Origin: Flavobacteriales bacterium
Lineage (GTDB): Bacteria > Bacteroidota > Bacteroidia > CAIKAF01
DNA: 60,765 nt
Direction of reading: 5' to 3'
NCBI GenBank assembly: GCA_025451235.1
Contig: JANWKT010000040.1
Location: forward strand, 1 to 60,765
Positions 50,095 through 59,638 of the stretch are shown in pieces. The position numbers were made by a program, and so were the translations under genes. The number at the start of each line of letters is the position of its first letter. Position 1 is the stretch's first letter. The notes under the pieces were generated by a model, which saw only the letters and a program-made list of their open reading frames with translations, ran no database searches and was not told where the DNA came from.

Positions 50095-51834
50095 TTAATA
50101 GAGCTTATATACAGGGTATTGCATATAAGATTCCTCGAAAAAAGGGGACCTTTTATAGATATAATAGAGTTGTTCCCAGTTATTATGGGCAAATGCTGTA
50201 TCCGATGCCTTTTTTTTCTCGAAATCGTACAACAATCGTTCATCATTCTGTAACACCTCATACGCCTTGTCCTCCCAAACATAATCACTAAACCATTCTT
50301 TTTGCTGCAGCATGGCATCAAAAAAGCCCCAGGTAAAATAGGAGTCGTACCCTGTTGGCTCTAACACGGTCGCCAGAAAATAATCGAAACGGGTTCCTGT
50401 TTGGATCAATACATCTCCTCGATAAAACTGTTTGGTTAACTCAACAGGTTCCAGTTTTACATTTCTCTTTAAATGATGCCCCTCATAAGGAGTAGGCGAA
50501 GATTGATAGGAGATGATTTTATAGGTTTCTACCAATTCAGTCCTGTCTTCCAGCAAAAAAGCCATGGGCACCTGGTTCAATCTCAGTTTATCAATCACAA
50601 CCGACCAGCCTTGAGGAATAATATAATATTCCGGTTTTCGGGCACTGTCGGTGCATGTAGATTCCCAATACATAGGGATCATTTTGTCAAAGGGTTTTTG
50701 GGTATCGTAGTACAATCTATTTCCTCCGGTTACCATGCTTTTTTTATAGCATGCCTGATAGCCTAAGAACTGAATGGATGATTTTTTTGATCGGTCGGTT
50801 TTCCAATGCAAGCCAAAGTATTTGCTGGCTGCAATGGTCTGGTCCGACTTTATCCTGATTTTTTTCAATTCTGTTCCGTTCTGATGAATATAGATAGAGG
50901 CAAATTTTAAAAATTCCAAGGTCGACTCTACTCTTTTCGGAAAAGGTTTGAGCATATGGGTTTCCAACACAAAACCTGGAACATTAAACAAGGCAGCATA
51001 TCCCGTACTGTACCTGGGTGAATCGTAAAAAGCGATCAGGCCACTATCAGGGATCTCTTCAACCGTATTCACATAAGGAGCCACTGGCCAACCTTTTGAA
51101 TCCATATGTTTTTCAGCAGCCGGGAGAACATTGGAATATAAATAGCTGCTCATGCTTTTCTCCAACTTATTCTTTTGAGTGGTCAGGAGAGTAAATGTAT
51201 ATTGGTAATCGGCACCGTTACTCACATGGGTATCGATGAACAGATCAGGCTGGAGCCATTGAAATATCTGCACGAAACTTTGTGTATTCCTGGTATCCAT
51301 CTTGATAAAATCCCGGTTCAGATCAAGATTTTGGGCATTGCCACGAAATCCATACTTCTCAGGTCCATCCTGGTTGGCCCTGCTGCAACAGGTCCGGTTC
51401 AAGGATCCATCAATATTATATACAGGGATAATGCAGATACATGTATTTTTTAACAAGGAATCCTGTGTAGAAAGTATCCATTCCGAAAGAAGTAAAGAAG
51501 CATCAATACCATCCGGTTCACCGGGGTGGATCCCATTCATGATCAACAATACGGGTATTTGTTTTTTTTCGATCACCTCTTTCTGGAAATTTTTTCCACC
51601 ATACATAATAAAAAGGTGTAAGGGCTTACCTACATCCGTGCTCCCTTTCTCGAGCAGAAAAGCATGCTTGTATTTCTTATCCAACTGGCGGTAATAATCA
51701 ATGGTCTCCTCGTATGTAAATGACTTGTTCTCTTTGTATTGCATGGGAACCACCTGGGCTGCCAGTCCTTGTGAATAAAGGCTTAAAAAAAATATTAACG
51801 GGTATGATATTTTCTGTAATATTGTGGTAATCAT
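50095..51834 (-). CDS. Exported M14 metallocarboxypeptidase
   Basis: The 579-aa protein has a signal peptide (to about residue 26). The M14 zinc site is clear: MNGIHPGEPDG (HxxE), GNAQNLDLNRDF (substrate-binding NR) and LFIDTHVSNGADYQYT (His). The C-terminal half is a large non-catalytic domain rich in aromatic residues (YYDTQKPFDKMIPMYWESTC, FYRGDVLIQTGTRFDYFLAT). It trims C-terminal amino acids outside the cytosol. No prosegment is recognised. The six lipoprotein genes follow on the same strand. Confidence 0.85.
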   Translation of the reverse strand: MITTILQKISYPLIFFLSLYSQGLAAQVVPMQYKENKSFTYEETIDYYRQLDKKYKHAFLLEKGSTDVGKPLHLFIMYGGKNFQKEVIEKKQIPVLLIMNGIHPGEPDGIDASLLLSEWILSTQDSLLKNTCICIIPVYNIDGSLNRTCCSRANQDGPEKYGFRGNAQNLDLNRDFIKMDTRNTQSFVQIFQWLQPDLFIDTHVSNGADYQYTFTLLTTQKNKLEKSMSSYLYSNVLPAAEKHMDSKGWPVAPYVNTVEEIPDSGLIAFYDSPRYSTGYAALFNVPGFVLETHMLKPFPKRVESTLEFLKFASIYIHQNGTELKKIRIKSDQTIAASKYFGLHWKTDRSKKSSIQFLGYQACYKKSMVTGGNRLYYDTQKPFDKMIPMYWESTCTDSARKPEYYIIPQGWSVVIDKLRLNQVPMAFLLEDRTELVETYKIISYQSSPTPYEGHHLKRNVKLEPVELTKQFYRGDVLIQTGTRFDYFLATVLEPTGYDSYFTWGFFDAMLQQKEWFSDYVWEDKAYEVLQNDERLLYDFEKKKASDTAFAHNNWEQLYYIYKRSPFFEESYMQYPVYKLY

Positions 51835-51849
51835 AAAGCAAAAGCAGTT

Positions 51850-52245
51850 ATGGAAATTAAAGGCAAGTTACAAATAATATTACCGCTTACCGAAGGGTCA
51901 GGAAAAAACGGTCCCTGGAAAAAGCAGGAATTTGTGATTGAAACCATGGATACCTATCCTAAAAAGATATGCATGAATGTTTGGGGTGATAAAGTAGATG
52001 AATTTAAAAAATATAAAATAGGTGATATGCTCACTTGCTCGTTGGATATCAGCAGCCGGGAATACAACGGCAAATGGTACACTGATATCAGGGCCTGGAG
52101 GATCCAGACAGGGGATACAGGTGGCAGCAATGAGCAACCGAACAACTATGTTCCTTTCTCGAACAACGAACCAGGAGTTATTACAGATTCAGGTGTTGGC
52201 AACAACAATACCAACAATAACTGGGAAGGCGATCTGCCTTTCTAA
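51850..52245 (+). CDS. DUF3127 OB-fold protein
   Basis: The 131-aa protein is an SSB-like OB fold of the DUF3127 family: MEIKGKLQIILPLTEGSGKN, PWKKQEFVIETMDTYPKKIC, DISSREYNGKWYTDIRAWRI, then a disordered Asn/Gly tail ending GDLPF. The acidic-hydrophobic tip resembles the SSB C-terminal interaction peptide. Probably a single-strand nucleic-acid-binding protein. Confidence 0.85.
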   Translation: MEIKGKLQIILPLTEGSGKNGPWKKQEFVIETMDTYPKKICMNVWGDKVDEFKKYKIGDMLTCSLDISSREYNGKWYTDIRAWRIQTGDTGGSNEQPNNYVPFSNNEPGVITDSGVGNNNTNNNWEGDLPF

Positions 52246-52437
52246 AATACTTACTCCATATTTCTTTTTTCGGATCCAATGTGAATCATTGCATCCTTTC
52301 CTTTGATACAGACACTTTTTCGAAGAAAAACATGGCTAAATAAATTTCTCTTTAACCTTCTTTGTGAGTCTAATTTTGTTTACCGACAACCTTGAAACTT
52401 GGGCGCCGTTGTAATAGAGAAAACCAACACTCATCCC

Positions 52438-52958
52438 ATGATCAAAAAATATTTAGATGACATCGTTTTGTTTGCTCATAAGAAAAACATGGAACCATAT
52501 ACAGATGGGTTTGTGAAAGAATGGCAGATCCAATTGGAAGACCTGGGTTTTATTATCGATTACCAAGGTCGCATGACAAGCTCTCCAAAACCCATATTGG
52601 GATATGTACTCAAAATCATGAATGAGTATATTTTGCTGAGATGCCTTTTTACTCATACTGCAAATGGGTTTTCTCCGGATAACCGGAACTATTGCCGCAA
52701 TGATTGGGAGCGGAAAAATATATCAGTAAAATCGCAGCGGGAATGCAAGCTTGCCCTCAATGGGATCTCAGAAAGGCTGAAGAATTCATTAATGAAGTAA
52801 ACCATCCGCAATATTTGACCCGTGAGTCCCCTCCCAAAAGGTGGAGACCCCCGGAGAAATGGTTTTCACCTGTAGGTTTCCTGCAAAAAGGCCAGGAGGC
52901 TCGCAGGAGAAATAAAATATTACTTATACTTCCTTCTTCGGATAATAGAGTAAGCTAA
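52438..52958 (+). pseudogene. Probable frameshifted hypothetical gene
   Basis: ATG 52438 opens MIKKYLDDIVLFAHKKNMEP ... ILLRCLFTHTANGFSPDNRN, then the frame becomes improbable (stop at 52800). From 52704 a second frame continues with GAEKYISKIAAGMQACPQWD and LRKAEEFINEVNHPQYLTRE, whose Cys/Trp-rich, charged composition looks genuine. An indel near GGGAG (about 52705) would join them. The second frame overlaps the end of the kinase gene. Either a pseudogene or an assembly error; no family known. Confidence 0.4.
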
Positions 52959-54605
52959 TATAACAGAGATCACACCAGCGATCCACAATCCGCTCAATGA
53001 AAAATAATTAAGTCCCCAGGTCGACATCATATGATCGGGGAATTTTACAGTGGCCATTATGGAACTGGCTATTAACAACGCAACGATCAGGAGGGTTAAA
53101 GAAATGCGGTTGGTAACACTGTCCATTTTCTTCAACAAATATCCATATCCCTGGTGCTCTACTTCAAACCGCATTTTCCCTTTGCGCATCGATTGCATGA
53201 TCTGCTTTACTTCGTAAGGAAATGAAGTAACAAGAGAAGAAACTGTATTGAAACGTGCATTAAGGTCGTAAATAATATTCTTGGGCTTCAGCCTTTCCTG
53301 CATCACCTTGGTCCCCCATGGTTTGATGAAATCATAGGTACGGAAATTGGGATGCATGATCTTACCGATCCCTTCCAAAATAGCCAATGCACGGAAAATA
53401 ATATAAATATCACCGGGAACTTTGAGCTGGTAATCGAGCATGATCTTTTGCAGGCGGGCAATCATGTCAGCAATGCTGGCCTCACTTACGTCGAGGTTGG
53501 CATAATCCAAAATAAGTTCCTGGATATCGTATTCAAAAGCACGGGTATCTGTAATATTTTCTTCAATGGCCAGTTTACGCAAAGCTTCTGCAGCGGCCCG
53601 TGCATCTTGTTGAGCAATAGAAATAAATACCATGGAAAAATTGTACTTATCCCGGCGCATGAGATGGCCTACCATTCCAAAATCCAGCAAGACAATTTTA
53701 CCTTTCTGATTGACTAATACATTTCCGGGATGCGGATCGGCATGAAAGGATCCCTTTTCGAAGATCATTTCCAGGTAAATGCCCATTCCCTGCTCCACCA
53801 GTTTTTGTGGATTTAATCCCCAGGCCTTTAATTGTTCTACATTGGTGATCTTACATCCGTCAGAATACTCCATCGTAAGCATCCGCTTGGTGGTAAATTC
53901 CCGGTAAACTTTTGGAATGTATAGATTGATATTGTCCGCATACATGGCACGGAACTTATGAATATTCCTTCCTTCATTGGTATAATCCAATTCACGTGTC
54001 ATGCTCCGTTCAAATACCTTCACTACATCACCGGCATTAAGTACGCCTTGTCTTTTCAAATACCTGTCGGCTCTGCGAACAATATCGGCCAGGATGGTAA
54101 GGTCACGTTCAATAGATTCCTGGGCTTCAGGGCGCTGAACTTTTACCACCACCTTATCACCATTATGGAGTTTTGCCATATGCACCTGGCCTATGGAGGC
54201 CGATGCCAAGGTAACCGGATTGAATTCAGCAAATATATCTTCCAGTTCATTTCCGGTTTCTTCCCGAATGATCCTTCTTACTTCTTCGTAACTAAAAGGA
54301 GGAACATTGTCTTGTAATTTCTCAAATTCCTTGATCAAAGGTTCGGGAAGCATATCTGGACGATTGCTCATGATCTGGGCCAGCTTTACAAAAGTGGGTC
54401 CCAATTCTTCCACCACCATGCGAATCCTTTCCCAACGGGTGGATTCAAAAACAGGTTTTTCGTTTCTCGACCAGCTGATCCTCTTTTTCTCACTAACAAA
54501 ATTTCGCAAGGTAGAGTTCACTACAATGTCTTCAAATCCATACTTAATAAGTATGGAAATGATTTCACGTACACGTCCTATATTCCGAAATGTTTGCTTG
54601 AGCAT
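52920..54605 (-). CDS. ABC1/UbiB-family atypical kinase
   Basis: From MLKQTFRNIGRVREIISILI (ATG 54605) the protein has 561 aa. It carries the UbiB/ABC1 signature: GPTFVKLAQIMSNRPDMLPE (the KxGQ motif reads KLAQ, with Ala for Gly), VTLASASIGQVHMAKLHNGD, GSFHADPHPGNVLVNQKGKI, VLLDFGMVGHL. Two C-terminal TMs (LTLLIVALLIASSIMATVKF, GLWIAGVISVILAYSIIRRR) anchor it. It is thought to support lipid or quinone handling. Near a phasin-like gene on the same strand. Confidence 0.88.
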   Translation of the reverse strand: MLKQTFRNIGRVREIISILIKYGFEDIVVNSTLRNFVSEKKRISWSRNEKPVFESTRWERIRMVVEELGPTFVKLAQIMSNRPDMLPEPLIKEFEKLQDNVPPFSYEEVRRIIREETGNELEDIFAEFNPVTLASASIGQVHMAKLHNGDKVVVKVQRPEAQESIERDLTILADIVRRADRYLKRQGVLNAGDVVKVFERSMTRELDYTNEGRNIHKFRAMYADNINLYIPKVYREFTTKRMLTMEYSDGCKITNVEQLKAWGLNPQKLVEQGMGIYLEMIFEKGSFHADPHPGNVLVNQKGKIVLLDFGMVGHLMRRDKYNFSMVFISIAQQDARAAAEALRKLAIEENITDTRAFEYDIQELILDYANLDVSEASIADMIARLQKIMLDYQLKVPGDIYIIFRALAILEGIGKIMHPNFRTYDFIKPWGTKVMQERLKPKNIIYDLNARFNTVSSLVTSFPYEVKQIMQSMRKGKMRFEVEHQGYGYLLKKMDSVTNRISLTLLIVALLIASSIMATVKFPDHMMSTWGLNYFSLSGLWIAGVISVILAYSIIRRRKYK

Positions 54606-54937
54606 GTGTTGGTTGGTGCTGGTGGCAGGGTGCAAAAGTATTAAAAATGTTGAGAGATAGGAAAGCGGATATTTAAAAAACGTTATGCTTTGTCATCGAA
54701 TGATCCATGGATAATGATGTTAAATCCTTCAGCTTCTTATCAAACATGCTTAGCTGCTTCGCAGCCCGCATACCTTTCCCGCAGCCTCTCCCGATGGCTA
54801 TCGGGAAGCTATTGGGGTCGCAGATTTATTCACAGAACTTCATCTATATCGTCAAGTATTGATACATAAAAAGCCGGATGGATTACTCCCTCCGGCTTTT
54901 TCTCTACATCTGGTTATAATGAAATTCCCGCAAGAAC
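54606..54937. other. Spacer with palindrome and terminator
   Basis: The 54789-54806 copy of the GATAGCTATC family (TCCCGATGGCTATCGGGA, one mismatch) and a terminator-like hairpin at 54868-54901 (AAAAAGCCGGA/TCCGGCTTTTT) are the only structures seen. No gene. Confidence 0.6.
54868..54901. terminator. Terminator-like hairpin after the phasin-like gene
   Basis: 11-bp arms AAAAAGCCGGA/TCCGGCTTTTT with T-run on both strands. Confidence 0.7.
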
Positions 54938-55267
54938 TTATTTTACCGCTTCAGCTTTGTTTTTTTTAGTAGCTGTAGTTCCTAGTTCAGTTTCCAGGTC
55001 AGCCACTTTTTTCTTCAAGTCGGCCAATTCTTCTTCTTTGGTTTTCTTTTTAAATCTCTCGGTAAATTCATTGAATTTAGCTTCAGCTTCTTCTCTTTTT
55101 ACTTTTGCTTTTGCCAAAAACTCATCTACCATTTTCTTGCCATCCTCAGAGCTAATCTTTCCTTTAGCTACCAATTCGTTTACCGAAGTTTCGAATTTTT
55201 CTGAAGCACTGGCCATTAAATCTACACCGGCGTGTAAGAAATTTTTTACTGCTGTGTTAAGTTCCAT
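54938..55267 (-). CDS. Phasin-like coiled-coil protein
   Basis: The 109-aa helical protein (AVKNFLHAGVDLMASASEKF, FLAKAKVKREEAEAKFNEFT, LADLKKKVADLETELG, Lys/Ala-rich end) resembles the phasin (PhaM/PhaF-like) family that coats storage granules. It lies upstream of, and on the same strand as, the ABC1 kinase, an arrangement I recall as recurrent in this phylum; this is from memory. Confidence 0.6.
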   Translation of the reverse strand: MELNTAVKNFLHAGVDLMASASEKFETSVNELVAKGKISSEDGKKMVDEFLAKAKVKREEAEAKFNEFTERFKKKTKEEELADLKKKVADLETELGTTATKKNKAEAVK

Positions 55268-55360
55268 AATCTTGATTTTTAAAGTTTATTGTTTATTTGA
55301 TATTTCAAATTTATATCGACCTACTTTCAAAATCTATGCGCAAAATCATATTGGCAGACG

Positions 55361-55512
55361 ACAAAATTTCACTTTTAAGTTTAAAGTGCTGATTATTAGC
55401 CTAATAAAATTTTACTTATAAGTTAAATAAGTGACTGACATATCTGTCAAATGCCTGCCAATACTGACATTAAGTCTGCATATGGCAGAAAATTTAACTT
55501 AAAAGTAAAATT
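55361..55512. promoter_or_regulatory. Elaborate operator region of the XRE gene
   Basis: Two direct half-sites (AAAATTTCACTTTTAAGTTT at about 55363 and AATTTTACTTATAAGTTAAA at 55409) and an inverted one (ATTTAACTTAAAAGTAAAAT at 55492) are spaced across the region. TGACATATCTGTCA (near-palindrome) lies at 55436-55449 and CTGCC...GGCAG close to 55455-55489. Autoregulation by the XRE protein is a reasonable guess. Confidence 0.55.
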
Positions 55513-55569
55513 AAGTCCTGTTTTGGAAAGGATTTCGTAATTTGGCAAGTAATTCGCTGTATCAGAAGC

Positions 55570-55965
55570 ATGTTGAACAATAAGAAAAACATATTTAAAG
55601 GGAATGTGCTCAAGAATCTCTTTGAAGAAATGAAGGAGATCGAAAAGGTGCAGGTAGAAACCAAGTTCAACCTGGCCAATGCATTAGAAAGTTTTTTAAA
55701 AAATAAAGGAATATCTAAGTCGGAGTTTGCAGCCAAAATGGGTAAGTCACCTTCCGAGATCAGCAAATGGATGAGTGGTAAACATAATTTTACCATCGAT
55801 ACCCTCATGGAAATTGCACATGCATTAAAAGTGGATATTACAGAATTGCTCAAATTTAAACCCGAACCTTTGATCAAGACCAAAGTAACCGTTCATCGAA
55901 AAAAGAAAGAAGATCCAGGCGAAAAAAAAGAAGACCTGGATGATTTTGAATACCTGGAAGAATAG
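55570..55965 (+). CDS. XRE-family transcriptional regulator
   Basis: The 131-aa protein has a HigA/Cro-type HTH (FLKNKGISKSEFAAKMGKSP, then SEISKWMSGKHNFTIDTLME and IAHALKVDITELL) after a 40-residue helical N-terminus. The C-terminal 30 residues are Lys/Asp/Glu-rich and probably disordered. It resembles stand-alone antitoxin-type regulators, but no toxin gene is beside it. Upstream DNA has repeated half-sites, so it may repress itself. Confidence 0.8.
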   Translation: MLNNKKNIFKGNVLKNLFEEMKEIEKVQVETKFNLANALESFLKNKGISKSEFAAKMGKSPSEISKWMSGKHNFTIDTLMEIAHALKVDITELLKFKPEPLIKTKVTVHRKKKEDPGEKKEDLDDFEYLEE

Positions 55966-56257
55966 ACTTTTGTCGCCACCTTTCCCGCTTCCAGATAGCT
56001 ATCGGAACACTTTATCTCTTATTACGCCTCACTATTATCTTAAAATAAGATTGCAAAGACGGGCAACCGAGGCGCAGCCGAGCTCATGAACACCTATTAT
56101 AAAAATAGTATAGTGAGTAATTACCCATCTCTACAAACGACTACGAATAATTTTTGTGGCCACAATAAAAGGATGTTTCTTCAACCGAACAGCTTTGCTA
56201 CGAACTTGTGTACTTCGCCTTCGTCAAGCTACCACTTTGCCCCAGAGGCAGAAGAAG
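55966..56257. other. Spacer with GATAGCTATC palindrome
   Basis: A copy of the dispersed palindrome (TTCCaGATAGCTATCgGAA) is at 55989-56007. No convincing gene; a short + strand frame at 56086 looks spurious. Confidence 0.5.
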
Positions 56258-56959
56258 TTACTTATTTAAAATTATTTTTTGGGTAAACATTTTTTTCTTC
56301 CCTTGCGAAACAGTTATCAGGTAAATTCCTGCAGGTTGTTCTCCGATAGAAACCCAGTTTTTATTAGAAGTGCTGAGGATGTTTTGACCAACCATATTAT
56401 GAATATTGATCTCAAAGTCCGTTAAAGAGGTTTGAATATTAATATCTCCTTGGGTAACAGAAGGAAAAATATGAAAATGATTGAGCTCCTCTTGATTGAT
56501 ATCCATTAAAAAACAAGGTGACTGACCACCGGGAAAGTTGGAATAATTATAGGTCATTCCGGGACAAGATACCAGGGAGTCAATTGTTGCATGAGAAGTA
56601 TCAACGAATAAAGTAAAAGTAGGATCATAGACAATCTTTTTAATATCATACAGGCCTGATGTGGTTGTATCAATGATCAGGTGACAATTGTTCTGCATAA
56701 AAACAGTAAGGTTGGTACTAAAGCCTATGGTTAAACGGGCACTTCCCTCCAGATAGATGGTATCCGGGTTATTGTTATAATAATAATAGAATGAATTAAA
56801 ACATACGTGGTGCACTGAGCCTGGATGGTTAACACTCGAATCTGTTACTCCAAAGGGTATCACCTGGGCATGGGCAGGTATAACCGGAGTGCATTGTGCA
56901 TGGATAAGTTGAGGAATAGCTATCAAGCTTAGGAAAGCAAGCGAGTAAATAATTTTCAT
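56258..56959 (-). CDS. T9SS-sorted secreted protein
   Basis: From MKIIYSLAFLSLIAIPQLIH (ATG 56959; cleavage near HAQ) about 233 aa. Mature part has Cys-rich beta segments (VHHVCFNSFYYYYNNNPDTI) and a T9SS C-terminal domain (HIFPSVTQGDINIQTSLTDF, QNILSTSNKNWVSIGEQPAG, IYLITVSQGKKKMFTQKIIL). Related CTD sequence to the next gene upstream, with which it is in tandem (60 nt apart). Function unknown. Confidence 0.8.
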   Translation of the reverse strand: MKIIYSLAFLSLIAIPQLIHAQCTPVIPAHAQVIPFGVTDSSVNHPGSVHHVCFNSFYYYYNNNPDTIYLEGSARLTIGFSTNLTVFMQNNCHLIIDTTTSGLYDIKKIVYDPTFTLFVDTSHATIDSLVSCPGMTYNYSNFPGGQSPCFLMDINQEELNHFHIFPSVTQGDINIQTSLTDFEINIHNMVGQNILSTSNKNWVSIGEQPAGIYLITVSQGKKKMFTQKIILNK

Positions 56960-57019
56960 ATGCGGTTGTTTAATTGAAAGACGCTCAACAACAACATAAG
57001 GTTGCATGGATAGAAGAAA

Positions 57020-59491
57020 CTATTTTCTCAAAAATACTTTTTCAGTATATACTCTTTTACCCTGCTGCAATATAGTTACCAAATACATTCCGGAAGCATT
57101 ACCACCAATGGAAACCATATTTTTATTCCTGGTTCCTGCTACTTTCTGTCCTGATAAATTATAAACGGTTACCTCAAAATCATCCAGTTCGGTGGTAATA
57201 TTAATTTCACCTGTTGTAATGGTGGGGTAAATATTCGCATGGATTTCTATTTCATCTTCAGTTCCCATACCTGTGGTTGGGATATCAGCAGTCCATATTC
57301 CACGACCATGGGTAAACACAAACACTTTTAAATCACTGTTCCTGATTTTTACCTGGTGGACCGGTACGTTGGGAATATCATTCTCCACCAACCAGTTCAC
57401 ACCTCCATTACTGGTGGTAAACACTCCAAAATCTGTTGCCAATACAATAAAGTCTTCGTTATACGGACTCACATCCACCCAGTTTGCACCTATACCAGCT
57501 GGAAGGTCACCGTGTATAGAGGTCCATGTTGGCGTAGCGGTATTAGCATTTGTTACCTTATACACCCTCGGACTGGCAACAATCGATCCCAAACTAATAA
57601 ATAAAGTACCTGCATTTTTAGGACTTACGGAGATGCACGTCATTGAACTACCCAATGCTGAAAAGGGAATACTGGAAGACAAATTCACCTGGTCGCCAGG
57701 AGTTGAATTTACACCGCTAGGTACTCTGTACAACCTATTCGATCCGCCGCAATAAATAATAGGATCAGTGCTATAAGAAATTCCAATGGAATAGATATCT
57801 GTAATTGGGTTGGTAAGGATCTCCCAATTATTGGCTCCATTAATGGTTCGCCATACCCTGTTCCTGGTTGGAAAATACAATTGCTGTCCATCCAGCTCAT
57901 TAATTTCAAAAGGATTGATGAACCAGGTATTATCGTCAATATCTCCATTTGCATCACCATCCATTTCATTCATCACTTCGAAAAAGGTGGGATAGGTAGT
58001 ATGTGCATTAAAGGTTTTTTGAATATGGCCATTTTGCCACGAAACATATCCTTCATAATCACTTTGTAAATCAACAGCACAAAAAGCTCCATCCCCTCCA
58101 AAAATATGTTCATGCGAAATGGTGGTAGGTCTGCATGATTGAGTTCCATTATCCTGGGTACCACCCCAGAACCGAATGCTATCCGGAAAATAAGTTCCGG
58201 CATAAAACTGGGTTACATTGTAACCATTGTTTAATTCCCATGAGCTGTTGCTGAAATAATTGATATCATATCTATGTACACCACCGTCGTTACCTATATA
58301 ATAATAATCCGGATTCATCGGATCTGAAAGCCCCACATGATAGTCCGCATGCGAATCCCATCCCTGTGACCATCCAGAACCACCATTAAAACTTACCGCT
58401 ATGTCCACTCCTCCAACAATCACCAACTGTGGTTGATTGTCATCCACCAACAACATTAAACTATACCAGGGGAAAGGCATATTGATCCCGTCATCGGTAG
58501 GACTTAGTTTTTGAGTCCAGGTAACACCCTGGTTGGTGGACTGCCAGAAAGAATGCACCGCATCGTTGGAAGAATTTTCGTACATGGCGTACACATAGTT
58601 CCTGTCGGTTCTGCAACTGGCCAATACAATTCTCTCGAAACCTCCGGAAGGTAAACCTGCAGCAATTTCAACAAAGGTGGCCGAATCACCTGAAGGTGAA
58701 AAATACAATCCATCAGTATGCGCTGCAATAATAATACTCCCGTCGGCAAAAACTTCTATATCAGTGATCTCTTTATTAGGTAATACATTCACAAAGCTGG
58801 TACCTGCATCCTGGCTTCTCCATAAACCTTCATTCGCTGTACCCACATATACTTCGTTGGTATCAGATATAGAATGTGATATCTGCCAGGTATAACTGAA
58901 GGCACCAATAGCAGTAGCAGGAAGTAAACTAAAACTTACACCACCATCCGTTGATTTGTACACACCGTTACCTACAATACCGGCCCCATAATAATTAATA
59001 AAAGTGCTATTACCAGCAGGTTCTCCACCTGAATAATAAAATACATCATGGTCGAATGGATTTTGTGTAATAGAGGTGATGCTTAGGTTAGCCATATCAT
59101 CATCCACCGGATTCCAGTTTGCACCACTGTTGGTAGAAACCCATAACCCACCGGAGACACCCCCTGCAAAAACTCTTGATGAGTCGGCATAATCAACCCA
59201 GAGTGCCCGGGTTCTTCCTCCCACATTGTTAGGGCCCCTTTCTACCACATTCGAAAACAATGCGCCTGCCCTCATGGCCCGAATATCCATTACTTCGTTT
59301 TGCACTTGCCTGTACAAATCCCAATCTACGATCCCTTGGGGGTTCTTTTTCAAATCATACCATTGAGCTTGCCAACCTGGATTTCCCGGAATTTCCTTTT
59401 CCCGGGGCTCTTTGTTTAAGTAATTTTTAGTAGTAATAATTGCGGAGGTGCAAACAAGTAAAAAGGGGATCACCCATGAAAATTTCTTCAT
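57020..59491 (-). CDS. Large secreted beta-propeller protein with T9SS domain
   Basis: From MKKFSWVIPFLLVCTSAIIT (ATG 59491) about 823 aa. The body is a series of BNR/sortilin-type propeller blades: SGANWNPVDDDM, STDGGVSFSLLPATAIGAFS, SQDAGTSFVNVLPNKEITDI, STNQGVTWTQ, SFNGGSGWS, TSNGGVNWLVEND. The C-terminus is a T9SS sorting domain (IHANIYPTITTGEINITTEL, YNLSGQKVAGTRNKNMVSIG, GMYLVTILQQGKRVYTEKVF). It is exported by T9SS; possible role in binding or hydrolysing glycans is only suggested by the propeller. Confidence 0.85.
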   Translation of the reverse strand: MKKFSWVIPFLLVCTSAIITTKNYLNKEPREKEIPGNPGWQAQWYDLKKNPQGIVDWDLYRQVQNEVMDIRAMRAGALFSNVVERGPNNVGGRTRALWVDYADSSRVFAGGVSGGLWVSTNSGANWNPVDDDMANLSITSITQNPFDHDVFYYSGGEPAGNSTFINYYGAGIVGNGVYKSTDGGVSFSLLPATAIGAFSYTWQISHSISDTNEVYVGTANEGLWRSQDAGTSFVNVLPNKEITDIEVFADGSIIIAAHTDGLYFSPSGDSATFVEIAAGLPSGGFERIVLASCRTDRNYVYAMYENSSNDAVHSFWQSTNQGVTWTQKLSPTDDGINMPFPWYSLMLLVDDNQPQLVIVGGVDIAVSFNGGSGWSQGWDSHADYHVGLSDPMNPDYYYIGNDGGVHRYDINYFSNSSWELNNGYNVTQFYAGTYFPDSIRFWGGTQDNGTQSCRPTTISHEHIFGGDGAFCAVDLQSDYEGYVSWQNGHIQKTFNAHTTYPTFFEVMNEMDGDANGDIDDNTWFINPFEINELDGQQLYFPTRNRVWRTINGANNWEILTNPITDIYSIGISYSTDPIIYCGGSNRLYRVPSGVNSTPGDQVNLSSSIPFSALGSSMTCISVSPKNAGTLFISLGSIVASPRVYKVTNANTATPTWTSIHGDLPAGIGANWVDVSPYNEDFIVLATDFGVFTTSNGGVNWLVENDIPNVPVHQVKIRNSDLKVFVFTHGRGIWTADIPTTGMGTEDEIEIHANIYPTITTGEINITTELDDFEVTVYNLSGQKVAGTRNKNMVSIGGNASGMYLVTILQQGKRVYTEKVFLRK

Positions 59492-59638
59492 AATAGGAAT
59501 ATAAATGCCGAGGAGGCCATTGCTAACACGCAAATTTACGAAATTTATCCTTCTTCCAGTTAACATTATTGACCATTTATCCCTTAAAATACAAGTATTG
59601 GTAAAGTTTTTATATGTTAGCGCAGTAATTAAAGACCA

